Assembly: GCA_902775835.1 (NCBI GenBank)
Contig: CACYNZ010000094.1
Coordinates: 1 to 11,355 of the forward strand
Reading direction: 5' to 3'
DNA length: 11,355 bases
From: an uncultured Eubacteriales bacterium
GTDB lineage: Bacteria > Bacillota_A > Clostridia > Christensenellales > Aristaeellaceae
The notes beneath the pieces were generated by a model. The model ran no database searches, was not told where the DNA came from, and saw only the letters and a list, made by a program, of their open reading frames with translations. This document shows, one piece after another, positions 1 through 7,448 of this stretch; positions within the stretch are counted from its first letter, which is position 1, and every line of letters starts with the position of its first letter. Position numbers and translations under genes: made by a program.

Positions 1-57
1 CAGGAAGCCCTGGATTATCATATTATCGATGAGATCTTCCAGCCGAGAAGCCGCTGA
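1..57 (+). CDS. clpP: ATP-dependent Clp protease proteolytic subunit ClpP, C-terminal end (partial)
   Basis: Only the last 18 codons are in the window, in frame 1, followed by two consecutive stop codons (TGA TGA, 55-60). The encoded tail reads EALDYHIIDEIFQPRSR, which fits the end of ClpP, where an 'EA.(E/D)Y..ID.I' segment precedes a short variable tail. ClpP is the barrel-shaped serine peptidase that degrades substrates unfolded by ClpX. The clpX start lies 21 bp downstream with no room for a promoter or terminator, so the two genes are almost certainly co-transcribed, as in many bacteria. Identification rests on the short C-terminal match plus position; the catalytic Ser-His-Asp residues are outside the window. 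Confidence 0.8.
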   Translation, partial: QEALDYHIIDEIFQPRSR

Positions 58-78
58 TGAACTGGAGAAAGGATTTTT

Positions 79-1404
79 ATGGCCAAGGACGATTATTCCC
101 GTAATATTCATCGCTGCTCGTTCTGCGGAAAGACGCAGGCACAGGTGAAGCGCCTGGTTGCCGGGCCCAACGTATTCATCTGCAATGAATGCGTGGATCT
201 CTGCCAGATGATCATGAATGAGGATGAAAAGCCCCGTACAGCATCTGCAGGCAAAGGCAAGGAAGAATTCGACGAGCAGGCTGAAAAGACGCCGTTGGGG
301 ATTCCTACGCCCAGAAGCATGAAGAAGGCGCTGGATGAGTATGTGGTCGGCCAGGATGATGCCAAGCGGGCATTGTGCGTGGCTGTCTATAATCATTATA
401 AGCGTATCAGTCAGATCAATGCAAAAAAGAAGGACGACACGGAACTCTTCAAGTCCAATATCCTGATGATCGGACCTACAGGAAGCGGCAAGACCTATCT
501 GGCTCAGAACCTAGCAAAGCTTCTGAATGTGCCGTTTGCCATTGCTGATGCCACCAGCCTGACGGAAGCCGGCTATGTGGGTGAGGATGTGGAGAACGTG
601 CTGCTGCGCCTGATTCAGGCGGCAGGCTTCAATATTCAGGAAGCTCAGCGCGGCATCATTTATATCGATGAGATTGACAAGATTGCCCGCAAGAGTGAGA
701 ATCCGTCCATTACCCGTGATGTGAGCGGTGAGGGCGTACAGCAGGCCCTTCTGAAGATCCTGGAGGGAACTGTGGCGAATGTTCCTCCGCAGGGAGGAAG
801 AAAGCACCCGCAGCAGGAGACGATCCCGATTGATACCACCAATATTCTTTTCATCTGCGGCGGCGCCTTTGACGGCCTTGCCCCGATCATTGAAAAGCGT
901 ATCGGAAAGAAACTGCTGGGTTTCGGTGCGGAAGTCATCGGACAGAAGGACGTGGATCCTTCCAAGGCGTTGAAGTCCCTGGAGCCGGAGGACCTGACCC
1001 GGTTTGGTCTGATTCCGGAACTGGTGGGCCGTCTGCCGATCACCGTGACGCTGGACGCTCTTGATGAAGAAGCGCTCATGAACATCCTGACAAAGCCCAG
1101 GAACGCGCTGTGCAGACAGTACATCAAGCTGATGGGCATGGATGACATTGAACTGGAGTTCACGGACGGAGCTGTGAAGGCGATTGCCGAGCAGGCAATT
1201 GCAAGAAAAACGGGCGCCCGCGGACTGCGTGCCGTCATTGAGAATGTGATGATGGATGTCATGTTCGATCTTCCTGACCGTAAGGATGTTGTCAAGTGTG
1301 TGGTGGATGAAGACGCTGTGCGCAATGGCGGTCATCCTCAGCTGGTTCTGGCAGACACCGCGGCCAAGGGAAAGCTTCCCGGCAAAACCGCTGCAAACGA
1401 ATAA
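79..1404 (+). CDS. clpX: ATP-dependent Clp protease ATP-binding subunit ClpX
   Basis: Hexameric AAA+ unfoldase that recognises tagged proteins, threads them through its pore and feeds them to ClpP in the cytoplasm. The 441-residue product is full length for the family. An N-terminal C4 zinc-binding domain uses Cys13, Cys16, Cys35 and Cys38. A charged linker (about 48-72) leads into the AAA+ module with Walker A GPTGSGKT (132-139), pore-1 loop GYVGED (165-170), Walker B IIYIDEID (193-200) and the RKH pore loop (241-243). The sensor-2 region TGARGLR is at 378-384. The ClpP-docking 'IGF' loop appears as LGF (280-282), a common variant, so pairing with the upstream ClpP is expected. The ATG at 79 follows a GGAGAAAGGA ribosome binding site (64-73). 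An intrinsic terminator closes the unit. No CtsR or CIRCE operator is visible, but the clpP promoter lies outside the window. Confidence 0.98.
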   Translation: MAKDDYSRNIHRCSFCGKTQAQVKRLVAGPNVFICNECVDLCQMIMNEDEKPRTASAGKGKEEFDEQAEKTPLGIPTPRSMKKALDEYVVGQDDAKRALCVAVYNHYKRISQINAKKKDDTELFKSNILMIGPTGSGKTYLAQNLAKLLNVPFAIADATSLTEAGYVGEDVENVLLRLIQAAGFNIQEAQRGIIYIDEIDKIARKSENPSITRDVSGEGVQQALLKILEGTVANVPPQGGRKHPQQETIPIDTTNILFICGGAFDGLAPIIEKRIGKKLLGFGAEVIGQKDVDPSKALKSLEPEDLTRFGLIPELVGRLPITVTLDALDEEALMNILTKPRNALCRQYIKLMGMDDIELEFTDGAVKAIAEQAIARKTGARGLRAVIENVMMDVMFDLPDRKDVVKCVVDEDAVRNGGHPQLVLADTAAKGKLPGKTAANE

Positions 1405-1416
1405 AACCAATGAAGA

Positions 1417-1445
1417 CAGGTGCTCCGCATGGGGCACCTGTTTTT
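1417..1445 (+). terminator. Intrinsic terminator of clpP-clpX
   Basis: Ten-base arms CAGGTGCTCC (1417-1426) and GGGGCACCTG (1431-1440) pair with one G-U wobble around a GCAT loop, followed directly by TTTTT (1441-1445). It sits 12 bp after the clpX stop codon. The shape is that of a strong Rho-independent terminator on the + strand. Confidence 0.9.
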
Positions 1446-1497
1446 CTGCATATGGATTCCGTGTAGCTGGGATCATGCCGGCAGGCGCAGAGCATCG

Positions 1498-1538
1498 TGT
1501 GCCCGTTTATTGCCCAAAACCTCCACGATTTGTGCCCG
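1498..1538. repeat. Short direct repeat TGTGCCCG in the non-coding spacer between convergent terminators
   Basis: The stretch 1446-1550 between the clpX terminator and the tRNA terminator has no convincing gene. Its only visible structure is the octamer TGTGCCCG at 1498-1505 and again at 1531-1538. The two starts are 33 bp apart, about three helical turns, and both copies are preceded by an ATCG/CGAT-containing sequence. It could be a protein-binding pair or the remnant of a duplication, or chance. Low confidence that it has a function. Confidence 0.3.
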
Positions 1539-1550
1539 CTTGTCAAAAGC

Positions 1551-1584
1551 AAAAAGAAAGAAGCCTTACACTGTAAGGCTTCTT
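1551..1584 (-). terminator. Intrinsic terminator of tRNA-Val
   Basis: Read on the - strand, the arms AAGAAGCCTTACA and TGTAAGGCTTCTT are perfectly complementary with a single base between them (1558-1584), so in RNA about 11 pairs would close a short loop. They are followed by TCTTTTT (1557-1551). The hairpin begins 6 bp after the 3' end of the tRNA. On the + strand no T-run follows, so it should act only on - strand transcripts. Confidence 0.88.
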
Positions 1585-1589
1585 GAGGA

Positions 1590-1663
1590 TGGGGTTTAGA
1601 GGGCTCGAACCTCCGACCTCCACGATGTCAACGTGACGCTCTAACCAGCTGAGCTAAAACCCC
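1590..1663 (-). tRNA. tRNA-Val (anticodon GAC)
   Basis: The - strand sequence folds as a canonical 74-nt cloverleaf. The acceptor stem is GGGGTTT/AAACCCC with discriminator A, the D arm is GCTC...GAGC, the anticodon stem is TCACG/CGTGG around the loop TTGACAT, and the T arm is GGAGG-TTCGAGC-CCTCT. The three central loop bases are GAC, which reads the valine codons GUC and GUU. The terminal CCA is not encoded (TCC follows the discriminator), so it must be added by CCA nucleotidyltransferase. The gene stands alone between engB and clpX, with its own promoter and terminator. Confidence 0.96.
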
Positions 1664-1667
1664 TCAA

Positions 1668-1700
1668 CCGAACAGATGAATAATATCACAATCTGTTCGG
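1668..1700. repeat. Perfect 10-bp inverted repeat over the tRNA-Val promoter
   Basis: Arms CCGAACAGAT (1668-1677) and ATCTGTTCGG (1691-1700) are exact inverted complements separated by 13 bp. The centre (about 1684) coincides with the predicted -10 box of the tRNA promoter. One arm lies in the -35/-10 spacer and the other spans the expected transcription start. No T-run follows on either strand, so it is not an ordinary terminator. A dimeric regulator's operator is one reading. A structure in read-through RNA from engB, or a relic of a rearrangement, are others. Confidence 0.75.
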
Positions 1701-1708
1701 AAAAGCAA
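1680..1708 (-). promoter_or_regulatory. Probable sigma-A promoter of tRNA-Val
   Basis: On the - strand a -35-like TTGCTT (1708-1703) is separated by exactly 17 bp from a -10-like TATTAT (1685-1680). Transcription would start near 1673, about 10 nt before the mature tRNA 5' end at 1663, a plausible leader for RNase P processing. The hexamers match the consensus at four of six (TTGACA) and five of six (TATAAT) positions. Confidence 0.65.
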
Positions 1709-1745
1709 GAGGATAATGCAAAGAATTAAATATCAAATATGGTGG

Positions 1746-1773
1746 AAAAACATACCGTATTTAATATACACGG
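1746..1773 (-). terminator. Candidate weak terminator after engB
   Basis: On the - strand CCGTGT (1773-1768) can pair with ATACGG (1760-1755) through six pairs including one G-U, around a 7-nt AT-rich loop. TATG and then TTTTT (1750-1746) follow. It lies about 20 bp past the engB stop. The stem is short, and some read-through into the tRNA gene is possible. The surrounding 1700-1780 stretch is clearly more AT-rich than the coding DNA on either side. Confidence 0.45.
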
Positions 1774-1791
1774 CTGCGGACCAGGAACCCG

Positions 1792-2463
1792 TCATTCAGC
1801 AGGGGATTCTTCATTCTGCTCCTGAAGCACGGAATCAATTTTCATCAGCAGTTCCGGGCGACCGCTCCGGTCTTCGCTGGAGAAACAGATCACCTGCCAG
1901 GGCTGAACAAGAAGGGCGCGGCATATGGGGGCAAGCTGCTTCATCCGTGCTCCGCGGCTGATCTTATCACTTTTTGTGGCCACAACGGTAAAGGGGATGC
2001 CCATTTCCCGCAGATACTGATTCATCTGGAGATCATCCTGCGTTGGCTCATGCCGGATGTCCACGAGACAGAACACATGCCGGAGCTCCTCTGCAGATTC
2101 AAAGTACCCCTGCATCATGGTGCCCCAGGAATCCTGCTCGCTTTTGCTGACCTTGGCGTAGCCGTAACCGGGGAGATCAATCAGATGAAAAGCATCATTG
2201 AGCAGGAATACGTTGATCAGGCGTGTTTTGCCGGGGGTGGAACTGGTTCTGGCCAGTTTCGACTGTCGTGTGAGACAGTTGATCAGACTGCTTTTTCCGA
2301 CATTGCTCTTTCCGGCAACGGCGATCTGCGGCAGCCCGCGGCCTTCGAAGTCTCCATAGGCGGCCATGGAAGTGACAAAGCTGGCTTTCCGGATTTCCGG
2401 GATCTGGTCAGCAGGGATCGTTTCCTTTTTGGCATACTGATTGGAATATTTCTTTTCAGGCAT
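1792..2463 (-). CDS. engB: Ribosome biogenesis GTP-binding protein EngB/YsxC
   Basis: Small TRAFAC-class GTPase needed for late assembly of the 50S ribosomal subunit; essential in Bacillus subtilis and E. coli. The 223-residue product shows the G motifs in order: G1 GKSNVGKSS (51-59), the G2 region TPGKT (76-80), G3 DLPG within IDLPGYGYA (95-103), G4 TKSD (163-166) and G5 SSEDRSG (195-201). The GYGYAKVS stretch after G3 is typical of this subfamily. The reading frame is open further upstream, but the ATG at 2463 is preferred: it begins just before the family's usual N-terminus and has an AAGGGA ribosome binding site 9 nt upstream (2473-2478). That start overlaps the end of lon by 8 bp, so translation is probably coupled to lon. 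The lon-engB pair is also adjacent in B. subtilis. Confidence 0.96.
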   Translation of the reverse strand: MPEKKYSNQYAKKETIPADQIPEIRKASFVTSMAAYGDFEGRGLPQIAVAGKSNVGKSSLINCLTRQSKLARTSSTPGKTRLINVFLLNDAFHLIDLPGYGYAKVSKSEQDSWGTMMQGYFESAEELRHVFCLVDIRHEPTQDDLQMNQYLREMGIPFTVVATKSDKISRGARMKQLAPICRALLVQPWQVICFSSEDRSGRPELLMKIDSVLQEQNEESPAE

Positions 2464-4798
2464 GTGGTTCCATCCCTTCGGGCATATGAAGAAGCGCTTC
2501 CCGGAGAACATCTTCTACGGTATCGGCAGCGACAACACGGAACTGGCTGAGCACATAGGCGGGGATCTCTTCCAGATCCTTGAGGTTTTCTCTGGGAATG
2601 ACGAGCACCCGGATTCCGGCACGGTAGGCCGCCAGTGTCTTTTCCTTGAGCCCGCCGATGGGCAGAACACGTCCGCGCAATGTGATTTCACCGGTCATTG
2701 CCACATCCTGGCGTACAGGGATGCCGGTGAAGGCGGATACAAGACTGGTGATCAGGGTGACGCCTGCGGAGGGACCGTCCTTGGGGATGGCGCCTTCGGG
2801 AATATGGATATGCACATCATAGCTGCTGTAGAAATCCGGTTTCAGACCCAGCTGCTGTGACCGGGAGCGGACCCATGAATAAGCGGCCTCGGCACTTTCC
2901 TTCATGACATCGCCAAGCTTGCCGGTGCTCTTCATTCCGCCTTTTCCGGGCATGATGGTGCATTCGACTTCCAGGGTTTCACCGCCGACTTCCGTATAGG
3001 CAAGACCGACAACCGTACCGACCAGTGGCTTTTTCTCCGGCATTTCCCGGGTATAGCGCGCTGCGCCGAGGTATTCATGCAGGTCATCCTGGGTAACCGT
3101 GATATTGGAGGCTTTGGTATCCAGCATCTGGACAACGCCCTTGCGGATGACCTTGGCGATGGAGCGCTCCAGGGTACGCACGCCGGCCTCGCGGGTGTAT
3201 CCTTCAATGATGGAACGCAACACGGAATCGTCCATGGAAATGCTTCCCGGCTGCAGGCCGTGCTCGGCGAGCTGACGCGGGAACAGATGCAGGGAGGCAA
3301 TATGCAGCTTCTCTTCCTCTGTATAGGACGGCACTTCGATGATTTCCATCCGGTCAAAGAGCGGGGCGGGAATGGTCTCGGCAGAGTTTGCGGTGGTGAC
3401 AAACAGCACCTTGCTCAGATCAAAGGGGATTTCCATATAGTGATCTCGGAATGAGGAATTCTGCTCGCCGTCCAGGACCTCAAGCAGGGCAGAGGCCGGA
3501 TCGCCGCGCATATCACTGGACATCTTGTCAATTTCATCGAACAGGAACACGGGGTTCATGACGCCTGCGTGACGGATGCCGGAGATGATGCGTCCGGGAA
3601 TGGAACCGACATATGTTCTTCTATGACCGCGGATTTCTGCTTCATCGCGTACGCCGCCCAGCGCCATCTGAATGAATTTGCGGTCAATGGCCTTGGCGAT
3701 GGCACGTACCACACTGGTCTTTCCGACGCCGGGAGGGCCGACAAAGCACAGGATGGGGCCCTTCATATCCTTTTTGACCTGCAGGACGGCCAGGTATTCG
3801 ATGATGCGTTCCTTGACCTTTTCAAGCCCGTAATGGTTCTCGGACAGGATCTGGCGTGCACGGCCAAGATCCAGATTGTCCTGGGTGTATTTTCCCCAGG
3901 GCATTTCGAGCAGCCATTCAATATAGGAGAGGCTGGTCGTGATTTCCGGGGTGCCAGGTGCCATGTGGGAAAGGCGGTCGATTTCCTTGGCACACTTTTC
4001 CCTTGCCTCATCATTCAGGGGCGTTTCGGCAAGCTTTTTGCGAAGTTCCTCGGCATCGGAAAACTCGGTGTCACCGAGCTCCTTCTGATAGATCCGGATC
4101 TGCTCACGCAGATAATAGTCTTTCTGATTCTTTTCGACTGCCTCGTGAATCTTGTACTGCAGCTTGGTTTCGAGCTCGGCGATTTCAATGGCGGACTCGA
4201 GCAGAACGGAGAGCTTTTCCAGACGCTCAAAAGGCGGAATTGTTTCGAGAATGCTCTGGCGGTCTTTCAGCTTGTTCAGGGTGTTGGCAGCGATGACATC
4301 GGCAAGCTCGTCCGGATCCTCAATGGCGAGGATGGAATCCACTGTTTCCTGTGCGACACGGGAGCTGGTGTTGGCAAAACGGGTCAGCTCATTCTTGGCG
4401 GTGCTGACCATGGCCTCAAGCTCAGGAGACTGGGGGGCTTCCGTCTGCACGGATACAGTCAGTGCCTCCAGGGCATCGCCGGTCTGGCGCCACTGCTGCA
4501 CCTGGCCGCGGCAGATGCCCTCCACCATGACCCGGACAATGCCGCCCGGAAGATTCAGGATATGCTCAATATTGGCAAGACAGCCGATGCTGTACAGGTC
4601 TTCAGGCCCAGGATCTTCCTGATTCTCATCCTTCTGCAGGACGAGGAGTACCGGCCGGCCTTCTGTCAGGGCGATATGGGCGGCACTGACAGAACCGGGA
4701 CGGCCGATATCAAAGTTCAGCGTCATGTGCGGAAAGAGGAGGGTATCGCGGAGCGGAAATACAGGAACCCACATTTCCGCTGGATTGGTGTTACTCAT
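2456..4798 (-). CDS. lon: ATP-dependent endopeptidase La (LonA)
   Basis: Cytoplasmic AAA+ serine protease that degrades damaged and short-lived regulatory proteins. The 780-residue product has the full LonA layout. An N-terminal substrate-binding domain (about 10-200, starting [13 protein letters not shown]) is followed by a coiled-coil/helical region (about 200-300). The AAA+ module has Walker A GPPGVGKT (354-361) and Walker [10 protein letters not shown] (417-425), and the protease domain covers about 585-775. The catalytic dyad is Ser677 in KDGPSAG and Lys720 in GGLKEK, at the spacing known from E. coli Lon. The ATG at 4798 has a GGAGGA ribosome binding site 5 nt upstream (4804-4809). The gene starts 42 bp after a small membrane-protein gene, with no terminator between. 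A GATAAT-like hexamer in that gap lacks a good -35, so I do not call a separate promoter. Heat control could come from outside the window. Confidence 0.98.
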   Translation of the reverse strand: MSNTNPAEMWVPVFPLRDTLLFPHMTLNFDIGRPGSVSAAHIALTEGRPVLLVLQKDENQEDPGPEDLYSIGCLANIEHILNLPGGIVRVMVEGICRGQVQQWRQTGDALEALTVSVQTEAPQSPELEAMVSTAKNELTRFANTSSRVAQETVDSILAIEDPDELADVIAANTLNKLKDRQSILETIPPFERLEKLSVLLESAIEIAELETKLQYKIHEAVEKNQKDYYLREQIRIYQKELGDTEFSDAEELRKKLAETPLNDEAREKCAKEIDRLSHMAPGTPEITTSLSYIEWLLEMPWGKYTQDNLDLGRARQILSENHYGLEKVKERIIEYLAVLQVKKDMKGPILCFVGPPGVGKTSVVRAIAKAIDRKFIQMALGGVRDEAEIRGHRRTYVGSIPGRIISGIRHAGVMNPVFLFDEIDKMSSDMRGDPASALLEVLDGEQNSSFRDHYMEIPFDLSKVLFVTTANSAETIPAPLFDRMEIIEVPSYTEEEKLHIASLHLFPRQLAEHGLQPGSISMDDSVLRSIIEGYTREAGVRTLERSIAKVIRKGVVQMLDTKASNITVTQDDLHEYLGAARYTREMPEKKPLVGTVVGLAYTEVGGETLEVECTIMPGKGGMKSTGKLGDVMKESAEAAYSWVRSRSQQLGLKPDFYSSYDVHIHIPEGAIPKDGPSAGVTLITSLVSAFTGIPVRQDVAMTGEITLRGRVLPIGGLKEKTLAAYRAGIRVLVIPRENLKDLEEIPAYVLSQFRVVAADTVEDVLREALLHMPEGMEPHA

Positions 4799-4840
4799 TC
4801 AGTTCCTCCGAAATCATTATCTGGAATCCACGCCTCATGT

Positions 4841-5407
4841 TCAGAGACGGAGAAGTTTTTTCAGACGCGGTTCATAGCGTGTCACATACAGGAGCGTAAG
4901 CGGGGTCAGCACCCGGTCATACAGCATCAGACTGAAGACGAGGGCTGCGAGAAACAAAAGGCTCAGGATTCTGCCCATTTCCTGGAACTCGGCAAGAATG
5001 GCCGGGATGGGGAAGATCAGGGTAAGGAGCAGATACATGACCGCAACTGCCATGGAGAAGTAGGCGATTTTGACAAGCAGGCAGCGGGCTTTTCCCAGAA
5101 TGCGGTCCAGACGCCATTTCAGGAGCGGATAGCAGCCGAAAAACAGATAGAAAAGCGCCAGTTCCTTGTCAAAACCGAGGATAAGTACGAGAAGGGCGGA
5201 CGCCAGAAAGGTCAGCAGAGCGGCCCGCCTGCCGAAGAAGAGACGGCAGGGAATCAGCAGAAGCCCGCAGAGCAGCGGAGCTGCATACACCATGATCTGG
5301 ACAAGGCTCGAGGTAAGCATCAGCACCAGGGAAAGGGCCGTGATCATACCGCAGAAAGCCGCGCGTACGGATGCTACGTGGGCAGACTGGCGAGAAGAGG
5401 TCGGCAT
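4841..5407 (-). CDS. Unrecognised small multi-spanning membrane protein, possibly ECF-S-like
   Basis: The 188-residue product is strongly hydrophobic, with about five or six predicted membrane segments (roughly 17-34, 36-54, 62-78, 82-96, 113-131 and 147-165). It has a basic, soluble N-terminus and a short basic tail (RYEPRLKKLLRL). It has no cysteine cluster, no catalytic motif and no signal cleavage site. The size and segment count resemble the substrate-binding S components of energy-coupling-factor transporters, and I recall similar proteins in clostridial genomes, but no vitamin-specific motif is visible and the gene has no transporter ATPase neighbours. Its position directly after rodA (6-bp gap) and before lon suggests co-expression with the elongation genes. 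The ATG at 5407 has GGGAGGG 9 nt upstream (5417-5423), overlapping the end of rodA. A role in lipid II supply, MreCD-like scaffolding or transport is guesswork. Confidence 0.85.
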   Translation of the reverse strand: MPTSSRQSAHVASVRAAFCGMITALSLVLMLTSSLVQIMVYAAPLLCGLLLIPCRLFFGRRAALLTFLASALLVLILGFDKELALFYLFFGCYPLLKWRLDRILGKARCLLVKIAYFSMAVAVMYLLLTLIFPIPAILAEFQEMGRILSLLFLAALVFSLMLYDRVLTPLTLLYVTRYEPRLKKLLRL

Positions 5408-5413
5408 GGCTTA

Positions 5414-6628
5414 TCACCCTCCCAGGGGACCGCGCTGGAACCGGCGGATGCTTGTACGCACCTGCGGGGTGGGGATAGAGGAGGCCAGGGAACGGTTTTT
5501 CGTCACGTTCAGCACAAGCGCGACACCGCCCATATTGGTCACCATGTTCGAACCGCCGTAGGATACGAAGGGAAGGGGAATGCCCGTTATGGGGAGAAGA
5601 CCGATGGTCATGCCCACATTCTCAAACACGTGGAACAGGAGCATGGCCATAACCCCGATGATGATCAGGGAACCGAACTTGTCCCGGGTATAATAGGCCA
5701 GGTACAGCATGCGAAGAATGATAATGAAGTATGCAGCCAGAAGCGACACGCAGCCGATAAAGCCCCATGCTTCCCCGATGGTGGAGAAGACGAAGTCCGT
5801 CCAGTCGGCAGGCACATAGTTGAGCTGACTCATGGAGCCGTTGATAAACATGCCGATGCCGGACAGACCACCGGAACCGATGGCGATCTTTGACTGTGTC
5901 TGCTGATAGGAGCCGGAAGAGGAATAGGCTTCCGGATTCAGGAAGGCCAGAATGCGGATCAGACGATAGTTGTCAGAACCGCTGGCCACCATGTAGCCGT
6001 ACAGGGCAAGTACGCCAAGAACGACCACAGAGGCCATGAAAAGCAGCAGACGGATATCGACACCGGAGAAATAGAGCATGATGGCGAAGAAAAAGACAAT
6101 CACCAGCAGGGAACCCATTTCGCCGGATGCCACAATGATCAGGGCGGGGATGGCCATCATGACCATAATCCTTACAAAGTCCTGCATGGTGCTCATGGGC
6201 TTGTCTGACTGGGAGAGCACCCGGGCCAGAACGAGGATCATGGAGAGCTTGGCAAACTCGGAGGGCTGAATGGTGAAGCCCCAGAGCGTATCGAGCCAGG
6301 CTTTCACGCCGGTGGCACGGTTGAAAACCCACACAACCAGAAGCAGCAGGTTGGACAGATAATACAAAATCTTGGATGAGCGCCGGAGCATCTCATAGGG
6401 AATGGACATGATGAGGGAAAGAATGATAGGTGCCACCAGAACGAAGAGACTCTGACGCAGGGCGAAAGAGGAGTTCACGATATGGTTGAGCAGAGGAACA
6501 TCGGATTCGGAACTCGTGGAATAGGTGGCGACGGACACGGCCAGAATGCCGAAAAGGGCAATCAGCATGACCATGACGATCAGAAACCAGTCTGTGTGCG
6601 CACGGGTGCGCCGGTTCTCAGCGATCAA
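5414..6628 (-). CDS. rodA: Peptidoglycan glycosyltransferase RodA (SEDS family)
   Basis: Integral membrane glycosyltransferase that polymerises lipid II into glycan strands, working with the class B PBP encoded two genes upstream. The 404-residue, roughly ten-span product has the SEDS landmarks: QPSEFAKL (121-128), SKIAIGSGGLSGIG (246-259), PADWTDFVF with the presumed catalytic Asp278, and LPFVSYGGS (352-360). I call it RodA rather than FtsW because it sits in the mreCD-PBP2 operon. The conserved (E/Q)PDxG segment in the middle of the protein reads SGEMGS (168-173) here, which is unusual. Translation appears to start at TTG (6628-6626): a strong GGGGAGG lies 9 nt upstream (6638-6644) inside minD, and the next in-frame ATG would remove most of the first membrane segment. 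The gene overlaps minD by 11 bp and stops 6 bp before the next gene. Confidence 0.93.
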   Translation of the reverse strand: MIAENRRTRAHTDWFLIVMVMLIALFGILAVSVATYSTSSESDVPLLNHIVNSSFALRQSLFVLVAPIILSLIMSIPYEMLRRSSKILYYLSNLLLLVVWVFNRATGVKAWLDTLWGFTIQPSEFAKLSMILVLARVLSQSDKPMSTMQDFVRIMVMMAIPALIIVASGEMGSLLVIVFFFAIMLYFSGVDIRLLLFMASVVVLGVLALYGYMVASGSDNYRLIRILAFLNPEAYSSSGSYQQTQSKIAIGSGGLSGIGMFINGSMSQLNYVPADWTDFVFSTIGEAWGFIGCVSLLAAYFIIILRMLYLAYYTRDKFGSLIIIGVMAMLLFHVFENVGMTIGLLPITGIPLPFVSYGGSNMVTNMGGVALVLNVTKNRSLASSIPTPQVRTSIRRFQRGPLGG

Positions 6629-7430
6629 TCCGTTTTACCTCCCCGATCACGGGATGGAAGAATCGGCTGTACCAGGGACGTTTTTTTCCGTAATCCGGGA
6701 ACGGCGGGTTTTCTCCCATCATTCGGCCGGCAATGCGCAGGGCAGCGCTGCGGGCCTCACAGTCGACATCAAGAATGGACAGGTGATTCAGCTGGGCGCG
6801 GTAGACCGCCGGTTCCTCCGGCACTTCGCCCAGAAGCTGGACGTCCAGCGTTTCGGCTACGGTGGAAGCTTTGTACATTTCACCGATTTCAATATAATCC
6901 GGCACCAGGCGGTTCACGATAACACGCGGTCTGGGCAGCTTCTTGCCTGTCAGAACCTGAAGGGCACGCTCGGCGTCACGGATGCACAGGTCATCAGGTG
7001 TGGCCACCAGGATGATTTCGTCCGGATGACAGCGGGTCAGATGGCGGAGTCCGCGCTCGATTCCGGCGGGACTGTCAAGCAACACATGATCAAAGCGCTC
7101 CTTCAGCTGGGCGATGACCTTTGCGATCTGCTTGGGGTCCAGTTCCTTGACCCGTGAAAACTGCGGGCAGGTCATCAGGAAGAGGTGATCCTCACCGTCA
7201 GCGGAATTCAGTGCACTGTCCAGATCACAGCTGCCCTCGCAGACATCCATCAGATCAAACACCATGCGATCCTGCATGGAAAGCAGAATGTCCTGGGAGC
7301 GGAGTCCGATATCCATATCCACGATGCAGACATTCTGACCGCGGTGTGCCAGAGCGGTGCCAAGCATGGCGGACAGTGTGGATTTGCCCACACCGCCCTT
7401 GCCGGATGCAATCAGCCATACCTTACCCAT
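6618..7430 (-). CDS. minD: Septum site-determining ATPase MinD
   Basis: ParA/MinD-type ATPase that binds the membrane in its ATP form and positions division, usually by carrying the inhibitor MinC. The 270-residue product has the deviant Walker A GKGGVGKST (10-18, signature Lys11 and Lys16), the DMDIGLRSQD segment (38-47) and Walker B VLLDSPAGIE (116-125). The end (KKRPWYSRFFHPVIGEVK, 249-266) looks like the amphipathic membrane-targeting helix of MinD. Some stretches differ from textbook MinD: DIGLRNLD is DIGLRSQD, and the usual MLSVEDV region reads MYKASTV. A FlhG/ParA-like paralogue cannot be fully excluded, but placement between PBP2 and rodA matches clostridial minD. Neither minC nor minE adjoins it. 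ATG at 7430 with AAGGAGG 7 nt upstream (7438-7444), 18 bp after the PBP2 gene. Confidence 0.88.
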   Translation of the reverse strand: MGKVWLIASGKGGVGKSTLSAMLGTALAHRGQNVCIVDMDIGLRSQDILLSMQDRMVFDLMDVCEGSCDLDSALNSADGEDHLFLMTCPQFSRVKELDPKQIAKVIAQLKERFDHVLLDSPAGIERGLRHLTRCHPDEIILVATPDDLCIRDAERALQVLTGKKLPRPRVIVNRLVPDYIEIGEMYKASTVAETLDVQLLGEVPEEPAVYRAQLNHLSILDVDCEARSAALRIAGRMMGENPPFPDYGKKRPWYSRFFHPVIGEVKRIDR

Positions 7431-7448
7431 AGTAGAACCTCCTTGGAA

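Noticed and set aside
511..1476. A 321-codon open frame on the - strand opposite clpX
   Set aside because: ClpX motifs account for the + strand fully; the antisense product has no family-like features, and the frame runs through the clpX terminator.
1668..1700. The inverted repeat as a terminator for engB
   Set aside because: Neither strand has a T-run after the hairpin, and the loop contains a good -10 box for the tRNA gene instead.
2464..2511. Longer N-terminus for EngB starting at 2511
   Set aside because: The extra 16 residues lie inside lon coding sequence and are unlike EngB; the ATG at 2463 has a ribosome binding site and the expected family length.
4799..4840. Possible lon-specific promoter with a GATAAT hexamer
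   Set aside because: No acceptable -35 hexamer lies 16-18 bp upstream, and no CIRCE or CtsR-type operator is visible in the gap.
3569..5893. A 774-codon open frame on the + strand opposite lon, the membrane-protein gene and rodA
   Set aside because: It is antisense to three genes with clear or well-supported coding evidence, has no recognisable domain and reflects the codon bias of the opposite strand.
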